NCBI GenBank assembly: GCA_002315435.1
Contig: DCFW01000005.1
Coordinates: 67,113 to 131,112, forward strand
DNA length: 64,000 bases
Direction: 5' to 3'
DNA from: Bacteroidales bacterium UBA1794
Lineage (GTDB): Bacteria > Bacteroidota > Bacteroidia > Bacteroidales > Bacteroidaceae
In this document: piece by piece, positions 9,427 to 18,548 of the stretch
How the letters are laid out: every line of letters starts with the position of its first letter
How positions within the stretch are numbered: position 1 is the first letter of the stretch
The notes under the pieces: model-generated
Told to the model about the DNA's origin: nothing
The model's input: only the letters and a program-made list of their open reading frames with translations
Databases searched by the model: none
Made by a program: the position numbers and the translations under genes

Positions 9427-10641
9427 ATGATAGATGTTGAAAAAATAAGAGCTGATTTCCCTATTCTTAGTCGTACCGTGTATGACAAACCTTTGGTTTA
9501 CTTTGATAATTCGGCTACAACTCAAAAGCCGCGTTGTGTGGTAGAGTCATTGGTCAACGAGTATTATTCAGTCAATGCCAATGTGCATCGTGGTGTTCAT
9601 TTCCTTTCGCAACAGGCAACTGAGCTGCATGAAGCTGCTCGCGAAACCGTACGTGCCTTTATTAATGCACGTTCAACCAATGAAATTGTGTTCACACGAG
9701 GTACTACAGAAAGTATAAACTTATTGGCGTATTCATTTGGCGAAGCATTCATGCAGGAGGGAGATGAAGTGATTCTGTCTGTCATGGAGCATCATAGCAA
9801 TATAGTTCCTTGGCAAATTCTGGCTGCACGCAAAGGTATATCCATTAAGGTTATACCGATGAATGACAATGGCGAATTGCTGATGGATGAATATAAGAAG
9901 CTGTTCTCCGAGAAAACGAAACTGGTCTCTGTTACTCATGTTTCCAATGTGTTGGGTACAGTGAATCCTGTCAAAGAGATCACTGCCATTGCTCATGAAC
10001 ATAATGTCCCGGTATTGATTGACGGAGCTCAATCTGTTCCGCACATGACTGTAGATATGCAAGACCTCGATGCCGAGTTTTTTGCTTTCTCAGGGCATAA
10101 AGTGTATGGACCCACTGGTGTGGGCGTGCTTTATGGAAAGGAAGAATGGCTCAACAAACTACCTCCTTATCAAGGTGGTGGTGAAATGATACAAAGTGTA
10201 AGCTTTGAGAAGACCGTATTCGAACAGGCACCTTTGAAGTTTGAAGCCGGTACGCCCGATTACATCGGCACGACAGGTTTAGCAAAGGCAATTGATTATG
10301 TAACGGCTATCGGCATGGATAACATTGCAGCCTATGAACATGAACTTACGGAATATGCAACCCGTCGCTTGAAAGACGTGGATGGTCTGCGTATCTTCGG
10401 CGAAGCAGAGCATAAGGGTAGTGTCATTTCATTCCTGGTCGGAAATATACATCATCTGGATATGGGAACATTGCTTGATCGTTTGGGCATTGCAGTTCGT
10501 ACCGGTCATCATTGTGCACAACCATTGATGATTCGTTTAGGAATAGAAGGTACGGTGCGTGCATCTTTCTCATTCTATAATACGAAAGAGGAAATAGATG
10601 CCCTTGTTGACGGTATCAAAAAGGTAAGCAAGATGTTTTGA
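9427..10641 (+). CDS. sufS: Cysteine desulfurase SufS
   Basis: The 404-aa class V aminotransferase-fold enzyme has the PLP-binding Lys in FSGHKVYGPTG and the catalytic Cys in RTGHHCAQPLM, the short-loop arrangement of group II (SufS/CsdA) desulfurases. It converts cysteine to alanine and passes persulfide sulfur to the SufBCD scaffold. A strong AGGAGGG site lies 7 bases upstream of the ATG. It is the last gene of the suf operon and is followed by an intrinsic terminator. Confidence 0.97.
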   Translation: MIDVEKIRADFPILSRTVYDKPLVYFDNSATTQKPRCVVESLVNEYYSVNANVHRGVHFLSQQATELHEAARETVRAFINARSTNEIVFTRGTTESINLLAYSFGEAFMQEGDEVILSVMEHHSNIVPWQILAARKGISIKVIPMNDNGELLMDEYKKLFSEKTKLVSVTHVSNVLGTVNPVKEITAIAHEHNVPVLIDGAQSVPHMTVDMQDLDAEFFAFSGHKVYGPTGVGVLYGKEEWLNKLPPYQGGGEMIQSVSFEKTVFEQAPLKFEAGTPDYIGTTGLAKAIDYVTAIGMDNIAAYEHELTEYATRRLKDVDGLRIFGEAEHKGSVISFLVGNIHHLDMGTLLDRLGIAVRTGHHCAQPLMIRLGIEGTVRASFSFYNTKEEIDALVDGIKKVSKMF

Positions 10642-10662
10642 ACCATCATATATAATTATATA

Positions 10663-10703
10663 AAAGAAAGCTTTCATCCTATTCGATGGAAGCTTTCTTT
10701 TTG
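10663..10703 (+). terminator. Intrinsic terminator of suf operon
   Basis: A 16-bp stem (AAAGAAAGCTTTCATC pairing with GATGGAAGCTTTCTTT, one G-T wobble) with a 6-base loop runs into a T tract. Confidence 0.9.
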
Positions 10704-10770
10704 CCTAAATGTCCTTGAGACTTTTCCAAATCTTACCATTGATTTTTCTGAAACAATTATAGCAAAAGAA

Positions 10771-10860
10771 CTTTTAACCTTCGTAAAACTTAAGTTTAAC
10801 CATTGATAAACTTAAGTTTTACGAAGGTTAAATTTAAGTTTAACAAAGGTAAAACATAAA
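10771..10860. repeat. Intergenic array of about 22-bp AT-rich repeats (copy A)
   Basis: The gap 10,642-11,032 carries no gene. Its middle holds about four units of a roughly 22-bp motif built round AAACTTAAGTTTAAC, alternating with short GAAGGT or CATTGA spacers and ending in GTAAAACATAAA. The core TTAAGTTTAA is nearly palindromic. The same family, with the same ending, recurs at 28,841-28,936 after mutL. Function is unknown; it resembles a dispersed non-coding repeat rather than a protein-binding operator specific to one gene. Confidence 0.7.
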
Positions 10861-10937
10861 AGCCAAATAATTGAGTTCATGTAAACCATTGAATGTGTTG
10901 ATGTTTTGCCTGTTATTTGCAGAAACATAGTTCTTGT

Positions 10938-10975
10938 TCGCCGAAGAGGATCATCAAAACCTTTTCGGCGAATAA
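10938..10975. repeat. Inverted repeat upstream of rnhB
   Basis: TTCGCCGAA at 10,938 and TTCGGCGAA about 27 bases later form a 9-bp inverted repeat just before the rnhB promoter. It could be an operator or a weak hairpin. No poly-T follows, so it is not a typical terminator. Confidence 0.5.
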
Positions 10976-10990
10976 TATTTATCAGATGTG

Positions 10991-11021
10991 TTGGTTGATA
11001 TATTCCTTATTCCTAATTTTG
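10991..11021 (+). promoter_or_regulatory. Promoter of rnhB
   Basis: TTG at 10,991-10,993 and TAATTTTG at 11,014-11,021 with a 20-bp spacer fit the Bacteroidetes consensus. Its position downstream of the GTG at 10,988 argues that rnhB starts at the ATG at 11,033, with a very short leader. Confidence 0.6.
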
Positions 11022-11032
11022 TCATAAAAAAG

Positions 11033-11641
11033 ATGTTGTTACCTTATCTGAATAAAGATTTAGTTGAGGCCGGATGTGATGAGGCCGGCAGAGGATGTCT
11101 GGCCGGTTCGGTATACGCTGCAGCAGTTATATTGCCTAAAGACTTTAAGAATGAATTATTGAATGATTCCAAACAACTTACCGAGAAGCAGAGATATGGA
11201 TTGCGGGAAGTTATTTTAAAAGAAGCTTTGGCATGGGCAGTGGGAGTGGTTTCTTCTGAAGAAATAGACGATATAAATATACTGAACGCAAGTATTCTGG
11301 CAATGCATCGTGCGGTAGATCAATTAAAGATGCGTCCCGAATTCCTTTTGATAGATGGCAACCGCTTCAAGCCTTATAAAGAGGTTCCTCATCAAACGAT
11401 TGTTAAAGGTGATGGCAAATACATGTCAATTGCGGCCGCAAGTATCTTGGCGAAAACTTATCGAGATGATTACATGAAGGAGCTGGATAAGTTGCATCCC
11501 CAATACGATTGGAAAAACAATAAAGGGTATCCTACAAAGAAGCATCGCGAAGCCATTCGTCAATACGGAACAACGGAGGTGCATCGTATGACATTCAATT
11601 TATTGGGAGATAAGCAGCTGAAACTGCCCTTTGATCATTAA
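11033..11641 (+). CDS. rnhB: Ribonuclease HII
   Basis: The 202-aa product begins MLLPYLNKDLVEAGCDEAGRG, containing the DEAGRG active-site motif with the first two acidic metal ligands; further conserved blocks are LLIDGNRF and VKGDGKYMSIAAASILAKTYRD. RNase HII nicks RNA-DNA hybrids and starts ribonucleotide excision repair. A longer frame reaches GTG at 10,988, but the promoter lies inside that extension and family members start at this methionine. It ends 2 bases from the convergent corA stop with no obvious terminator between them. Confidence 0.95.
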   Translation: MLLPYLNKDLVEAGCDEAGRGCLAGSVYAAAVILPKDFKNELLNDSKQLTEKQRYGLREVILKEALAWAVGVVSSEEIDDINILNASILAMHRAVDQLKMRPEFLLIDGNRFKPYKEVPHQTIVKGDGKYMSIAAASILAKTYRDDYMKELDKLHPQYDWKNNKGYPTKKHREAIRQYGTTEVHRMTFNLLGDKQLKLPFDH

Positions 11642-11642
11642 C

Positions 11643-12569
11643 TTAAAACCATCGAATCTTCTTGAGAATGATAAAGGCTAGAGCCGATAATCCTAAAGCG
11701 AAAAAGCAGACAATGGTAAATCCGTTTGTCACTTGTTCAAAATGATTCCTTACATTCATCCCATATAAACTGGCAATTAACGTAGGGATCATCAATATAA
11801 GTGATACACTGGTCATACGTTTCATGATGGTGTTTACGTTGTTTGAAATGATAGAACCCAACGCATTCATCGTACTATTTAAAATGTCGGTGTATATGTT
11901 TACGGTATTATGAGCTTGTCGAGTCTCTGTTTCAACATCTTCAAGTAAATCCATATCTATATATTTCGGCTCGCGAAAGATTGTTCGCAATTTACTCATC
12001 ACCACTTCATTTCCACGTATACTGGTGTTGAAGAAGACTAAGCTTTGATCCAGTTTCATCAAACTAAGCAAATCTTCATTACGGATACTGCTGTTGAATT
12101 CCTTTTGAGCTTTAATAATCTGATTGTTGATTTGCTTTAGATACTTAAGGAACCATACGGCAGACGAAAGGAAGAATCGAAGTATGAGGTCACTTTCATT
12201 ACGTATCTCAATGTTTTTGCGTTGAGAGAAAAGAATGAAGTCCGGTATCATTTCTGTTTCATAATAGCATACCGAGATGATAATGTCTTTGCGTGATATC
12301 ACGCCTAAAGGCACTGTCACAAAAGGAGTATCACGGATCTTACTAATAATAGGTATACGGATGATAGTCAACAACCATCCATCTTCAAGGTCGGTACGAG
12401 GTCGCTCATCCACATCGGATATATCATTGAGAAAGGACTCCGGTACGCCAATCACATCAGTTAAATATTTAAAATCTTCTGCGTCGGGACATACTACATT
12501 GATCCAACAGTCTTTATTACTCTCTTCTGCCTCAATGAAACCTTTGCTGCATATTAAGAACTTCCTCAT
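11643..12569 (-). CDS. corA: CorA-family divalent metal ion transporter
   Basis: The 308-aa protein has the CorA layout: a large soluble alpha/beta domain, a long helical stalk, and two C-terminal membrane helices, the first ending in the hallmark GMN loop (SLYGMNVRN near residue 270). CorA-type proteins are inner-membrane Mg2+/Co2+ channels. The frame extends to 12,593, but the ATG at 12,569 is preceded by GGAGAG at good spacing and by a TACTTTTG promoter element, so I start there. It is divergent from gpmI and converges with rnhB. Confidence 0.9.
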   Translation of the reverse strand: MRKFLICSKGFIEAEESNKDCWINVVCPDAEDFKYLTDVIGVPESFLNDISDVDERPRTDLEDGWLLTIIRIPIISKIRDTPFVTVPLGVISRKDIIISVCYYETEMIPDFILFSQRKNIEIRNESDLILRFFLSSAVWFLKYLKQINNQIIKAQKEFNSSIRNEDLLSLMKLDQSLVFFNTSIRGNEVVMSKLRTIFREPKYIDMDLLEDVETETRQAHNTVNIYTDILNSTMNALGSIISNNVNTIMKRMTSVSLILMIPTLIASLYGMNVRNHFEQVTNGFTIVCFFALGLSALAFIILKKIRWF

Positions 12570-12590
12570 ACAATCTCTCCTTTCATTCTG

Positions 12591-12598
12591 CAAAAGTA
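12591..12598 (-). promoter_or_regulatory. -7 element of corA promoter
   Basis: On the minus strand this reads TACTTTTG, matching TAnnTTTG, about 22 bases before the chosen corA start. I see no convincing TTTG partner upstream. Confidence 0.45.
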
Positions 12599-12643
12599 CT
12601 TAAATCATCTATAAAATGATTCTATTTCATGTAAAGTTTTTTG

Positions 12644-12651
12644 TAACTTTG
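12644..12651 (+). promoter_or_regulatory. -7 element of gpmI promoter
   Basis: TAACTTTG matches the TAnnTTTG consensus 43 bases before gpmI. The -33 element is weak (TTTC region near 12,625). It lies back-to-back with the corA promoter in the divergent gap. Confidence 0.5.
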
Positions 12652-12693
12652 CGACGAAAATAAGAACGGAAATAAATTTAATTATAAAATATT

Positions 12694-14208
12694 ATGGCAA
12701 AGAAAGCGCTTTTAATGATTCTTGATGGTTGGGGACTTGGCGACCACAAGAAAGATGATGTCATTTTTAATACTCCCACTCCTTATATTGATTATCTGAA
12801 TAAAACCTATCCTCACTCTCATTTGTATGCATGTGGCGAAGATGTTGGATTGCCTGAAGGACAGATGGGCAACTCAGAAGTAGGACATTTGAATATAGGT
12901 GCAGGAAGAATTGTTTTTCAGGATTTGGTGAAGATTAATCGCGCATGTGCTGATAACAGCATTCTAAAGAATAAAGAGATTGTATCGGCATACTCTTATG
13001 CAAAAGAAAATAATAAATCAATTCATCTAATGGGATTGACTTCTGATGGTGGTGTTCACAGCTCAATGGACCATTTATATAAATTAATTGAAATATCAAA
13101 GGAATACGGCGTAAGCAATACCTTTGTTCATTGCTTTATGGATGGTCGTGATACAGACCCTAAGAGTGGTGCAGGCTTCATTAAAGATTTGGATGCACAT
13201 TGTGCAAAGAATAATGCAAAGGTTGCTTCAATCATTGGACGCTACTATGCAATGGATCGCGATAAACGTTGGAATCGTGTGAAAGAGGCTTATGATTTAT
13301 TGGTGAACGGCACAGGTAATAAAGTAACTGATATGGCTAAAGCTGTTGAAGATTCTTATGCTGATGGTGTGACTGATGAATTTATCAAGCCTATTGTCAA
13401 TGCTTCTGCAGACGGAGTTATTAAAGAAGGTGATGTAGTTATCTTCTTCAATTATCGTAATGACCGTGCCAAAGAATTGACAACCGTGTTGACTCAACAG
13501 GATATGCCTGAAGAGGGAATGCATACTGTTTCGGGATTACAATTCTATTGCATGACTCCTTATGATGCATCTTTTAAGGGTGTGCACATTCTTTTTGATA
13601 AAGATAATGTATCAAACACTTTGGGTGAGTTTGTTTCTTCAAAAGGATTGAAACAGTTGCACATTGCCGAGACAGAGAAATATGCTCATGTAACATTCTT
13701 CTTCAATGGTGGACGCGAGAAACCTTATGAAGGTGAAGATCGTATTTTGGTGCCTTCTCCAAGAGTTGCTACCTATGATTTGAAACCCGAAATGAGTGCA
13801 TATGAAGTGAAGGATAAGTTGGTTGAGGCTATCAAAGAAGACAAATATAATTTCATTGTTGTCAACTTCGCTAATGGCGATATGGTTGGACATACCGGTA
13901 TCTATGAGGCTATTGAGAAAGCAATTGTTGCAGTTGATTCATGTGTGAAAGATGTGATTACTGCTGCAAAAGAAACAGGCTACGAGGCTATTATTATTGC
14001 TGATCATGGAAATGCAGACCATGCAGTAAATGCAGACGGTTCTCCAAATACAGCTCACTCATTGAATCCGGTTCCTTGCATCTATGTGACAGAAAACAAA
14101 GAGGCAAAGATGGAAAATGGTCGTTTGGCAGATGTTGCTCCATCCTTATTACATATCATGGGATTGCAACAACCTGAAGAAATGACAGGAAATGTGTTGA
14201 TGAAATAA
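12694..14208 (+). CDS. gpmI: 2,3-bisphosphoglycerate-independent phosphoglycerate mutase
   Basis: The 504-aa alkaline-phosphatase-superfamily enzyme has ILDGWGLGD near the N-terminus with a metal-binding Asp, the catalytic Ser in MGNSEVGHLNIGAG, the HCFMDGRDTDP motif, and C-terminal metal ligands in NFANGDMVGHTG and IADHGNADH. It interconverts 3- and 2-phosphoglycerate in glycolysis and gluconeogenesis using Mn2+. It is monocistronic: divergent from corA and closed by a terminator at 14,232-14,266. Confidence 0.97.
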   Translation: MAKKALLMILDGWGLGDHKKDDVIFNTPTPYIDYLNKTYPHSHLYACGEDVGLPEGQMGNSEVGHLNIGAGRIVFQDLVKINRACADNSILKNKEIVSAYSYAKENNKSIHLMGLTSDGGVHSSMDHLYKLIEISKEYGVSNTFVHCFMDGRDTDPKSGAGFIKDLDAHCAKNNAKVASIIGRYYAMDRDKRWNRVKEAYDLLVNGTGNKVTDMAKAVEDSYADGVTDEFIKPIVNASADGVIKEGDVVIFFNYRNDRAKELTTVLTQQDMPEEGMHTVSGLQFYCMTPYDASFKGVHILFDKDNVSNTLGEFVSSKGLKQLHIAETEKYAHVTFFFNGGREKPYEGEDRILVPSPRVATYDLKPEMSAYEVKDKLVEAIKEDKYNFIVVNFANGDMVGHTGIYEAIEKAIVAVDSCVKDVITAAKETGYEAIIIADHGNADHAVNADGSPNTAHSLNPVPCIYVTENKEAKMENGRLADVAPSLLHIMGLQQPEEMTGNVLMK

Positions 14209-14231
14209 TACTGACAAATTAAATAATAGAT

Positions 14232-14266
14232 AAAGAGCTGCGGATGCATATCTGTAGCTCTTTTTA
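14232..14266 (+). terminator. Intrinsic terminator after gpmI
   Basis: AAAGAGCT pairs with AGCTCTTT around an inner partially paired loop and continues into TTTTT, 14 bases before the next start codon. Confidence 0.8.
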
Positions 14267-14279
14267 GGTAAATAAAGTA

Positions 14280-14861
14280 ATGATACAAATAGGTAATGTC
14301 TTAGTAGGCTTAGACATCTTCAAAGAGAAGTTTTGTTGCGATTTATCAGACTGTAAAGGTGCGTGCTGTATAGAAGGCGATGCCGGTGCTCCATTGACCG
14401 GAGACGAAAAGAAGGAAATAGAAACCGTATTGCCTGAAGTGGTTGATGATTTGTCGCCCGAAGCACAGTCGGTGATAAAGAAGTGTGGTGTGAGCTATTA
14501 TGATATTGATGGTGAACTGGTCACGTCTATCGTTAATGGGAAGGACTGTGTTTTTACTTGTTATGATCATTCGGGCTGTTGTTTTTGCGCATTGGAAACA
14601 GCTCATCGCAAAGGTAAAATATCTTTCTTCAAACCTATATCGTGTTATCTTTATCCGATAAGAGTGACGGAACATCCTCATTTTATAGCATTGAATTATC
14701 ATCGCTGGTCGGTATGCAAAGCTGCTATAATAAAAGGAGAGAAAAAGAACGTCCCGTTATATATATTTTTAAAAGAACCATTAATCCGTAAATTTGGGAA
14801 AGAATGGTATGATGAATTACTAGAGGTGGCAACCGAACTGAAAGAACAAAAATATATATGA
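14280..14861 (+). CDS. DUF3109 family cysteine-rich protein
   Basis: The 193-aa protein carries the DUF3109 cysteine pattern: FCCDLSDCKGACCIEGDAG near residues 19-37, then CVFTCYDHSGCCFCALE and SCYLYPIRV. The clustered cysteines suggest metal or Fe-S binding, as in YkgJ-type proteins, but no activity is established for the family. There is no signal peptide, so it is probably cytosolic. It sits alone between gpmI and tig, and I saw no promoter other than possible readthrough from gpmI. Confidence 0.85.
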   Translation: MIQIGNVLVGLDIFKEKFCCDLSDCKGACCIEGDAGAPLTGDEKKEIETVLPEVVDDLSPEAQSVIKKCGVSYYDIDGELVTSIVNGKDCVFTCYDHSGCCFCALETAHRKGKISFFKPISCYLYPIRVTEHPHFIALNYHRWSVCKAAIIKGEKKNVPLYIFLKEPLIRKFGKEWYDELLEVATELKEQKYI

Positions 14862-14934
14862 TGATTATAGGAGGTACTGTGGGTGAAATAACTGACTAAA
14901 AACCTGCTAATGAATGATAATTTGTTATGTATTT

Positions 14935-14964
14935 TTTGATTATTGAAAGAATAACACTAATTTT
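14935..14964 (+). promoter_or_regulatory. Promoter of tig
   Basis: TTTG at 14,935-14,938 and TAATTTTG at 14,957-14,964 are separated by 18 bp, close to the Bacteroidetes consensus, about 55 bases before the tig ATG. Confidence 0.65.
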
Positions 14965-15019
14965 GCCAACTCTTTGCTGAGAAAGAAATAATAATAATAA
15001 ATAAATAAAAACTGTCAGA

Positions 15020-16366
15020 ATGAACGTTTCGTTGCAAAACATTGACAAGGTGAACGCATTGCTCACCGTAAAGCTTGAGAAAGCTGATTATCAAACTCAA
15101 GTTGAGAAATCTTTGAAGAAGTTTCGCCAACAGGCTAAAGTTCCTGGATTTCGTCCTGGTATGGTACCAATGGGACTTGTACAAAAGATGTATGGAAAGT
15201 CTGTAAAGGCTGAAGAGGTGAACAAAGTATTATCTGATAAAATATATAGCTACATCAAAGAGCAGGATTTGAAAGTTTTGGGTGAACCATTGCCTAATGA
15301 AGAAAAACAGGCTAAGTTGGATTTTGATACTCAGGATGATTTTGAGTTTGTATTTAATTTAGCTCTTGCTCCTGAGTTTAAAGCTGAGGTATCAAAAAAA
15401 GATAAGATTGATTACTATAATATAGAGGTTACTGACGACATGATTACACGTCAAATTGACACATATCGTCAACGTGCCGGAAAATATGACAAAGTAGACG
15501 TATATCAAGATAAAGATATGCTGAAAGGTCAGCTTACAGAGCAAGGCGTTGAAGGCGGTATCTCTATTGAAGGTTGTGTTATTATGCCTGCTTATTTCAA
15601 AGCAGAAGACCAAAAAGCTTTATTCAATGAGGCTAAAGTTGGTGATGTTATAACATTTAATCCATACAAAGCATATGAAGGAGCTGAACCTCAATTGTCA
15701 AATATGTTGAAGATTGAGAAAGAGGCTGTAAAAGATCACCAAGGTGACTTTACTCTTCAACTTGAAGAGATTACTCGTTTTAATATGGCTGATTTGAGTC
15801 AAGAAATTTATGATCAAGTTTATGACGCAGGCACTGTTAAGACAGAAGAAGAATTCCGTGCTAAGGTAAAGGAAAGTCTGGCAGAGCAATTCGTTAACGA
15901 CAGTAATTACAAATTCAGTGTTGATGCTCGTGACTATATTCTTCAAAAAGTAGGTAAGATAGAATTCCCAGATGCTTTGTTGAAGAAAATGATGAAGATC
16001 AATAATCCTGATAAAGATGATAAATTCATTGAGGATAACTATGAGGAAAGTATTAAAGGCTTGACATGGACCATGGCAAAAGAGCAATTTATGACAACTT
16101 ATGGTATAGAAATTAAGAATGAAGATATTGAAGCTGTGGCTAGAGAAGTAACACGTGCTCAGTTTGCACAATATGGAATGTTGAATGTTCCTGATGAACT
16201 ATTGAACAATTATGTCCAAGAAATGTTGAAGAAACAAGATCAGGCACAGAATTTGTTCTATCGTGCTCAGGAAGAGAAGCTATCTGTTGCGCTCAAAGAT
16301 AAAGTGACACTTAATGAAAAGCCAATCACTATTGATGAGTTCAATAAGCTTTTTGATCAACAATAA
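15020..16366 (+). CDS. tig: Trigger factor, ribosome-associated chaperone
   Basis: The 448-aa product has the N-terminal ribosome-binding domain with the signature VPGFRPGMVPMGLVQKMYG (about residues 41-59), a divergent central region where FKBP-type members carry the isomerase domain, and a long helical C-terminal chaperone domain. It binds at the peptide exit tunnel and holds nascent chains. The central region does not show clear FKBP active-site residues, so isomerase activity is doubtful. It precedes clpP-clpX, a common pairing of folding and proteolysis genes, but a terminator lies between. Confidence 0.92.
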   Translation: MNVSLQNIDKVNALLTVKLEKADYQTQVEKSLKKFRQQAKVPGFRPGMVPMGLVQKMYGKSVKAEEVNKVLSDKIYSYIKEQDLKVLGEPLPNEEKQAKLDFDTQDDFEFVFNLALAPEFKAEVSKKDKIDYYNIEVTDDMITRQIDTYRQRAGKYDKVDVYQDKDMLKGQLTEQGVEGGISIEGCVIMPAYFKAEDQKALFNEAKVGDVITFNPYKAYEGAEPQLSNMLKIEKEAVKDHQGDFTLQLEEITRFNMADLSQEIYDQVYDAGTVKTEEEFRAKVKESLAEQFVNDSNYKFSVDARDYILQKVGKIEFPDALLKKMMKINNPDKDDKFIEDNYEESIKGLTWTMAKEQFMTTYGIEIKNEDIEAVAREVTRAQFAQYGMLNVPDELLNNYVQEMLKKQDQAQNLFYRAQEEKLSVALKDKVTLNEKPITIDEFNKLFDQQ

Positions 16367-16390
16367 TATTAATTAAAGAGCTTTTAAGAA

Positions 16391-16418
16391 AAGAAGGCCG
16401 AATAAGCCTTCTTTTTTT
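16391..16418 (+). terminator. Intrinsic terminator after tig
   Basis: AGAAGGC and GCCTTCT form a 7-bp stem with a 7-base loop followed by T7. It lies only 22 bases before clpP, so some readthrough into clpPX is likely. Confidence 0.85.
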
Positions 16419-16439
16419 AACTCAACAAAGGTGTTAATT

Positions 16440-17114
16440 ATGAATGATTTTAGAAATTTTGCGACCAAGCATCTCGGTATGAATGGCTTGGCTTTTGATG
16501 AAGTAACTAAGGATCAAGCAGGATACTTGAACCCTTATATCTTGGAAGAAAGACAGTTAAATGTTACTCAACTTGATGTGTTCTCTCGTTTGATGATGGA
16601 TCGCATAATCTTTTTGGGTACACAAGTTGACGACTATACGGCTAATGTGCTTCAGGCACAATTACTTTATCTTGATTCAGTGGATCCGGGAAAAGATATT
16701 TCTATTTACATCAATTCTCCTGGAGGATCCGTTACTGCAGGATTAGGCATCTACGACACTATGCAATTTATATCTAGCGATGTAGCTACGATTTGTACAG
16801 GAATGGCTGCTTCAATGGCTGCGGTATTATTGGTAGCAGGTGCGGAAGGAAAACGTTCTGCTTTGCCTCATTCACGCGTAATGATTCATCAGCCGATGGG
16901 AGGTATTCAAGGTCAAGCTTCGGATATTGAAATTACAGCTCGTGAGATTCAAAAGACCAAGGAAGAACTTTACCACATCATATCTGATCACTCTCATCAA
17001 CCTTATGAAAAGGTTTATGCTGATTCAGATCGTGATTATTGGATGACAGCACAAGTAGCAAAAGATTATGGCATGATTGATAAAGTGCTTGAACGTAAGC
17101 CCATAAGTGAATAA
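16440..17114 (+). CDS. clpP: ATP-dependent Clp protease proteolytic subunit
   Basis: The 224-aa serine peptidase has the catalytic Ser in TGMAASMAAVLL, the His in HSRVMIHQPMGG, and a downstream Asp. ClpP forms a tetradecameric barrel and degrades substrates unfolded by ClpX. An in-frame GTG at 16,431 exists, but AAAGGTG is best placed for the ATG at 16,440. clpX follows 17 bases after the stop, so the pair is cotranscribed. Confidence 0.96.
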   Translation: MNDFRNFATKHLGMNGLAFDEVTKDQAGYLNPYILEERQLNVTQLDVFSRLMMDRIIFLGTQVDDYTANVLQAQLLYLDSVDPGKDISIYINSPGGSVTAGLGIYDTMQFISSDVATICTGMAASMAAVLLVAGAEGKRSALPHSRVMIHQPMGGIQGQASDIEITAREIQKTKEELYHIISDHSHQPYEKVYADSDRDYWMTAQVAKDYGMIDKVLERKPISE

Positions 17115-17131
17115 TTTAAAAGGATTTAGTT

Positions 17132-18379
17132 TTGGATAATAAATCAAAAGATAAGCGTCGTTGCAGTTTTTGCGGACGAGATGAAAGTGATGTTAATTTC
17201 CTGATTACAGGAGTTAATGGGTTCATTTGTGACACATGCGCTGCCCAAGCTTATGAGATATCTCAGGAAGCGATGGGAGGAGCAAAATCAAAGGGTGGTG
17301 TCAAAGCTCTGGACAGATCGCAACTACCTAAGCCGACAGACATTAAAACCTTTTTGGATGAATATGTCATCGGTCAGGATGACGCCAAACGTTATTTGGC
17401 TGTATCGGTCTATAATCATTACAAAAGGCTTTTGCAGGAAGATCACGGTGATGACGTAGAGATTGAAAAATCCAATATAATTATGGTTGGTAGTACAGGT
17501 ACGGGTAAAACTCTTTTGGCAAGGACTATTGCAAAACTGTTGAATGTTCCTTTTACTATTGTTGATGCAACAGTACTTACTGAAGCCGGATATGTTGGTG
17601 AAGATATTGAAAGTATTTTAACTCGTTTACTACAGGTTGCAGACTATAACGTGGCTGAAGCTGAAAGAGGAATTGTGTTTATTGATGAAATAGATAAAAT
17701 TGCCCGTAAAGGTGATAATCCTTCCATAACTCGTGATGTAAGTGGCGAGGGAGTTCAGCAAGGTCTATTGAAACTACTTGAAGGTTCTATTGTGAATGTT
17801 CCCCCCCAAGGAGGACGTAAGCATCCCGACCAGAAAATGATTCCTGTTAATACCAAGAATGTGTTATTCATTTGTGGCGGTGCTTTTGATGGGATAGAGC
17901 GGAAGATCGCTCAGAGACTTAATACACATGTTGTAGGGTATACGGCTTCACAAGAGTCGGCTCACGTTGATCGAAATAATCTGATGCAATACATTGCACC
18001 TCAGGACTTGAAATCGTTTGGCTTAATACCTGAAATCATTGGACGTTTGCCTGTTTTGACATATTTAAATCCATTAGATCCTAAGGCATTACGTGCAATT
18101 TTGACAGAACCGAAGAACTCAATCATAAAGCAGTATATTAAACTATTTGAAATGGATAACATCAAGTTGTCTTTTGAAGATGATGTCTTTGATTATATTG
18201 TTGGCAAAGCTGTTGAGTTCAAGTTAGGAGCTCGAGGATTGCGCTCAATCGTTGAGACTATAATGATGGATGTGATGTTTGAGTTGCCTTCTCAAAGTAA
18301 AAAGACATACAAAGTGACATTGGCTTACGCCAAAGAACAATTGAGTAAGGCAAATATCGCCAAGCTTGAATCTGCGTAA
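17132..18379 (+). CDS. clpX: ATP-dependent Clp protease ATP-binding subunit ClpX (TTG start)
   Basis: The 415-aa AAA+ unfoldase starts with a C4 zinc-binding domain (CSFCGRDES and CDTCAAQ), then Walker A GSTGTGKT near residue 118, Walker B IVFIDEIDKIAR, and the sensor and pore regions. It recognises tagged substrates and feeds them to ClpP. The start is TTG at 17,132 with AAAGGA upstream; no ATG gives a complete zinc domain. It follows clpP directly. Confidence 0.96.
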   Translation: MDNKSKDKRRCSFCGRDESDVNFLITGVNGFICDTCAAQAYEISQEAMGGAKSKGGVKALDRSQLPKPTDIKTFLDEYVIGQDDAKRYLAVSVYNHYKRLLQEDHGDDVEIEKSNIIMVGSTGTGKTLLARTIAKLLNVPFTIVDATVLTEAGYVGEDIESILTRLLQVADYNVAEAERGIVFIDEIDKIARKGDNPSITRDVSGEGVQQGLLKLLEGSIVNVPPQGGRKHPDQKMIPVNTKNVLFICGGAFDGIERKIAQRLNTHVVGYTASQESAHVDRNNLMQYIAPQDLKSFGLIPEIIGRLPVLTYLNPLDPKALRAILTEPKNSIIKQYIKLFEMDNIKLSFEDDVFDYIVGKAVEFKLGARGLRSIVETIMMDVMFELPSQSKKTYKVTLAYAKEQLSKANIAKLESA

Positions 18380-18448
18380 AATTCAAAGAGAACTTAGGAT
18401 AAATATTATGTTTTTTTCTATTTTGGCTTGAAAAATATGGGTAAAAAG

Positions 18449-18480
18449 TTGTTTTATATAGTAAGTTGTTTATAACTTTG
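18449..18480 (+). promoter_or_regulatory. Promoter of recQ
   Basis: TTG at 18,449-18,451 and TAACTTTG at 18,473-18,480 with a 21-bp spacer, 68 bases before the recQ ATG. Confidence 0.65.
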
Positions 18481-18548
18481 TTTGCTGAGGAAAAGTAATT
18501 CGTTTTAGGTGTGTATTTATTTTTTCGAAGCCTAACAAATAGAGAACA

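Noticed and set aside
10771..10860. The AT-rich tandem units as a CRISPR or replication origin
   Set aside because: Units are contiguous with 5- to 7-base spacers and no unique spacers. No dnaA, DnaA boxes or partition genes are nearby, and the same array recurs after mutL.
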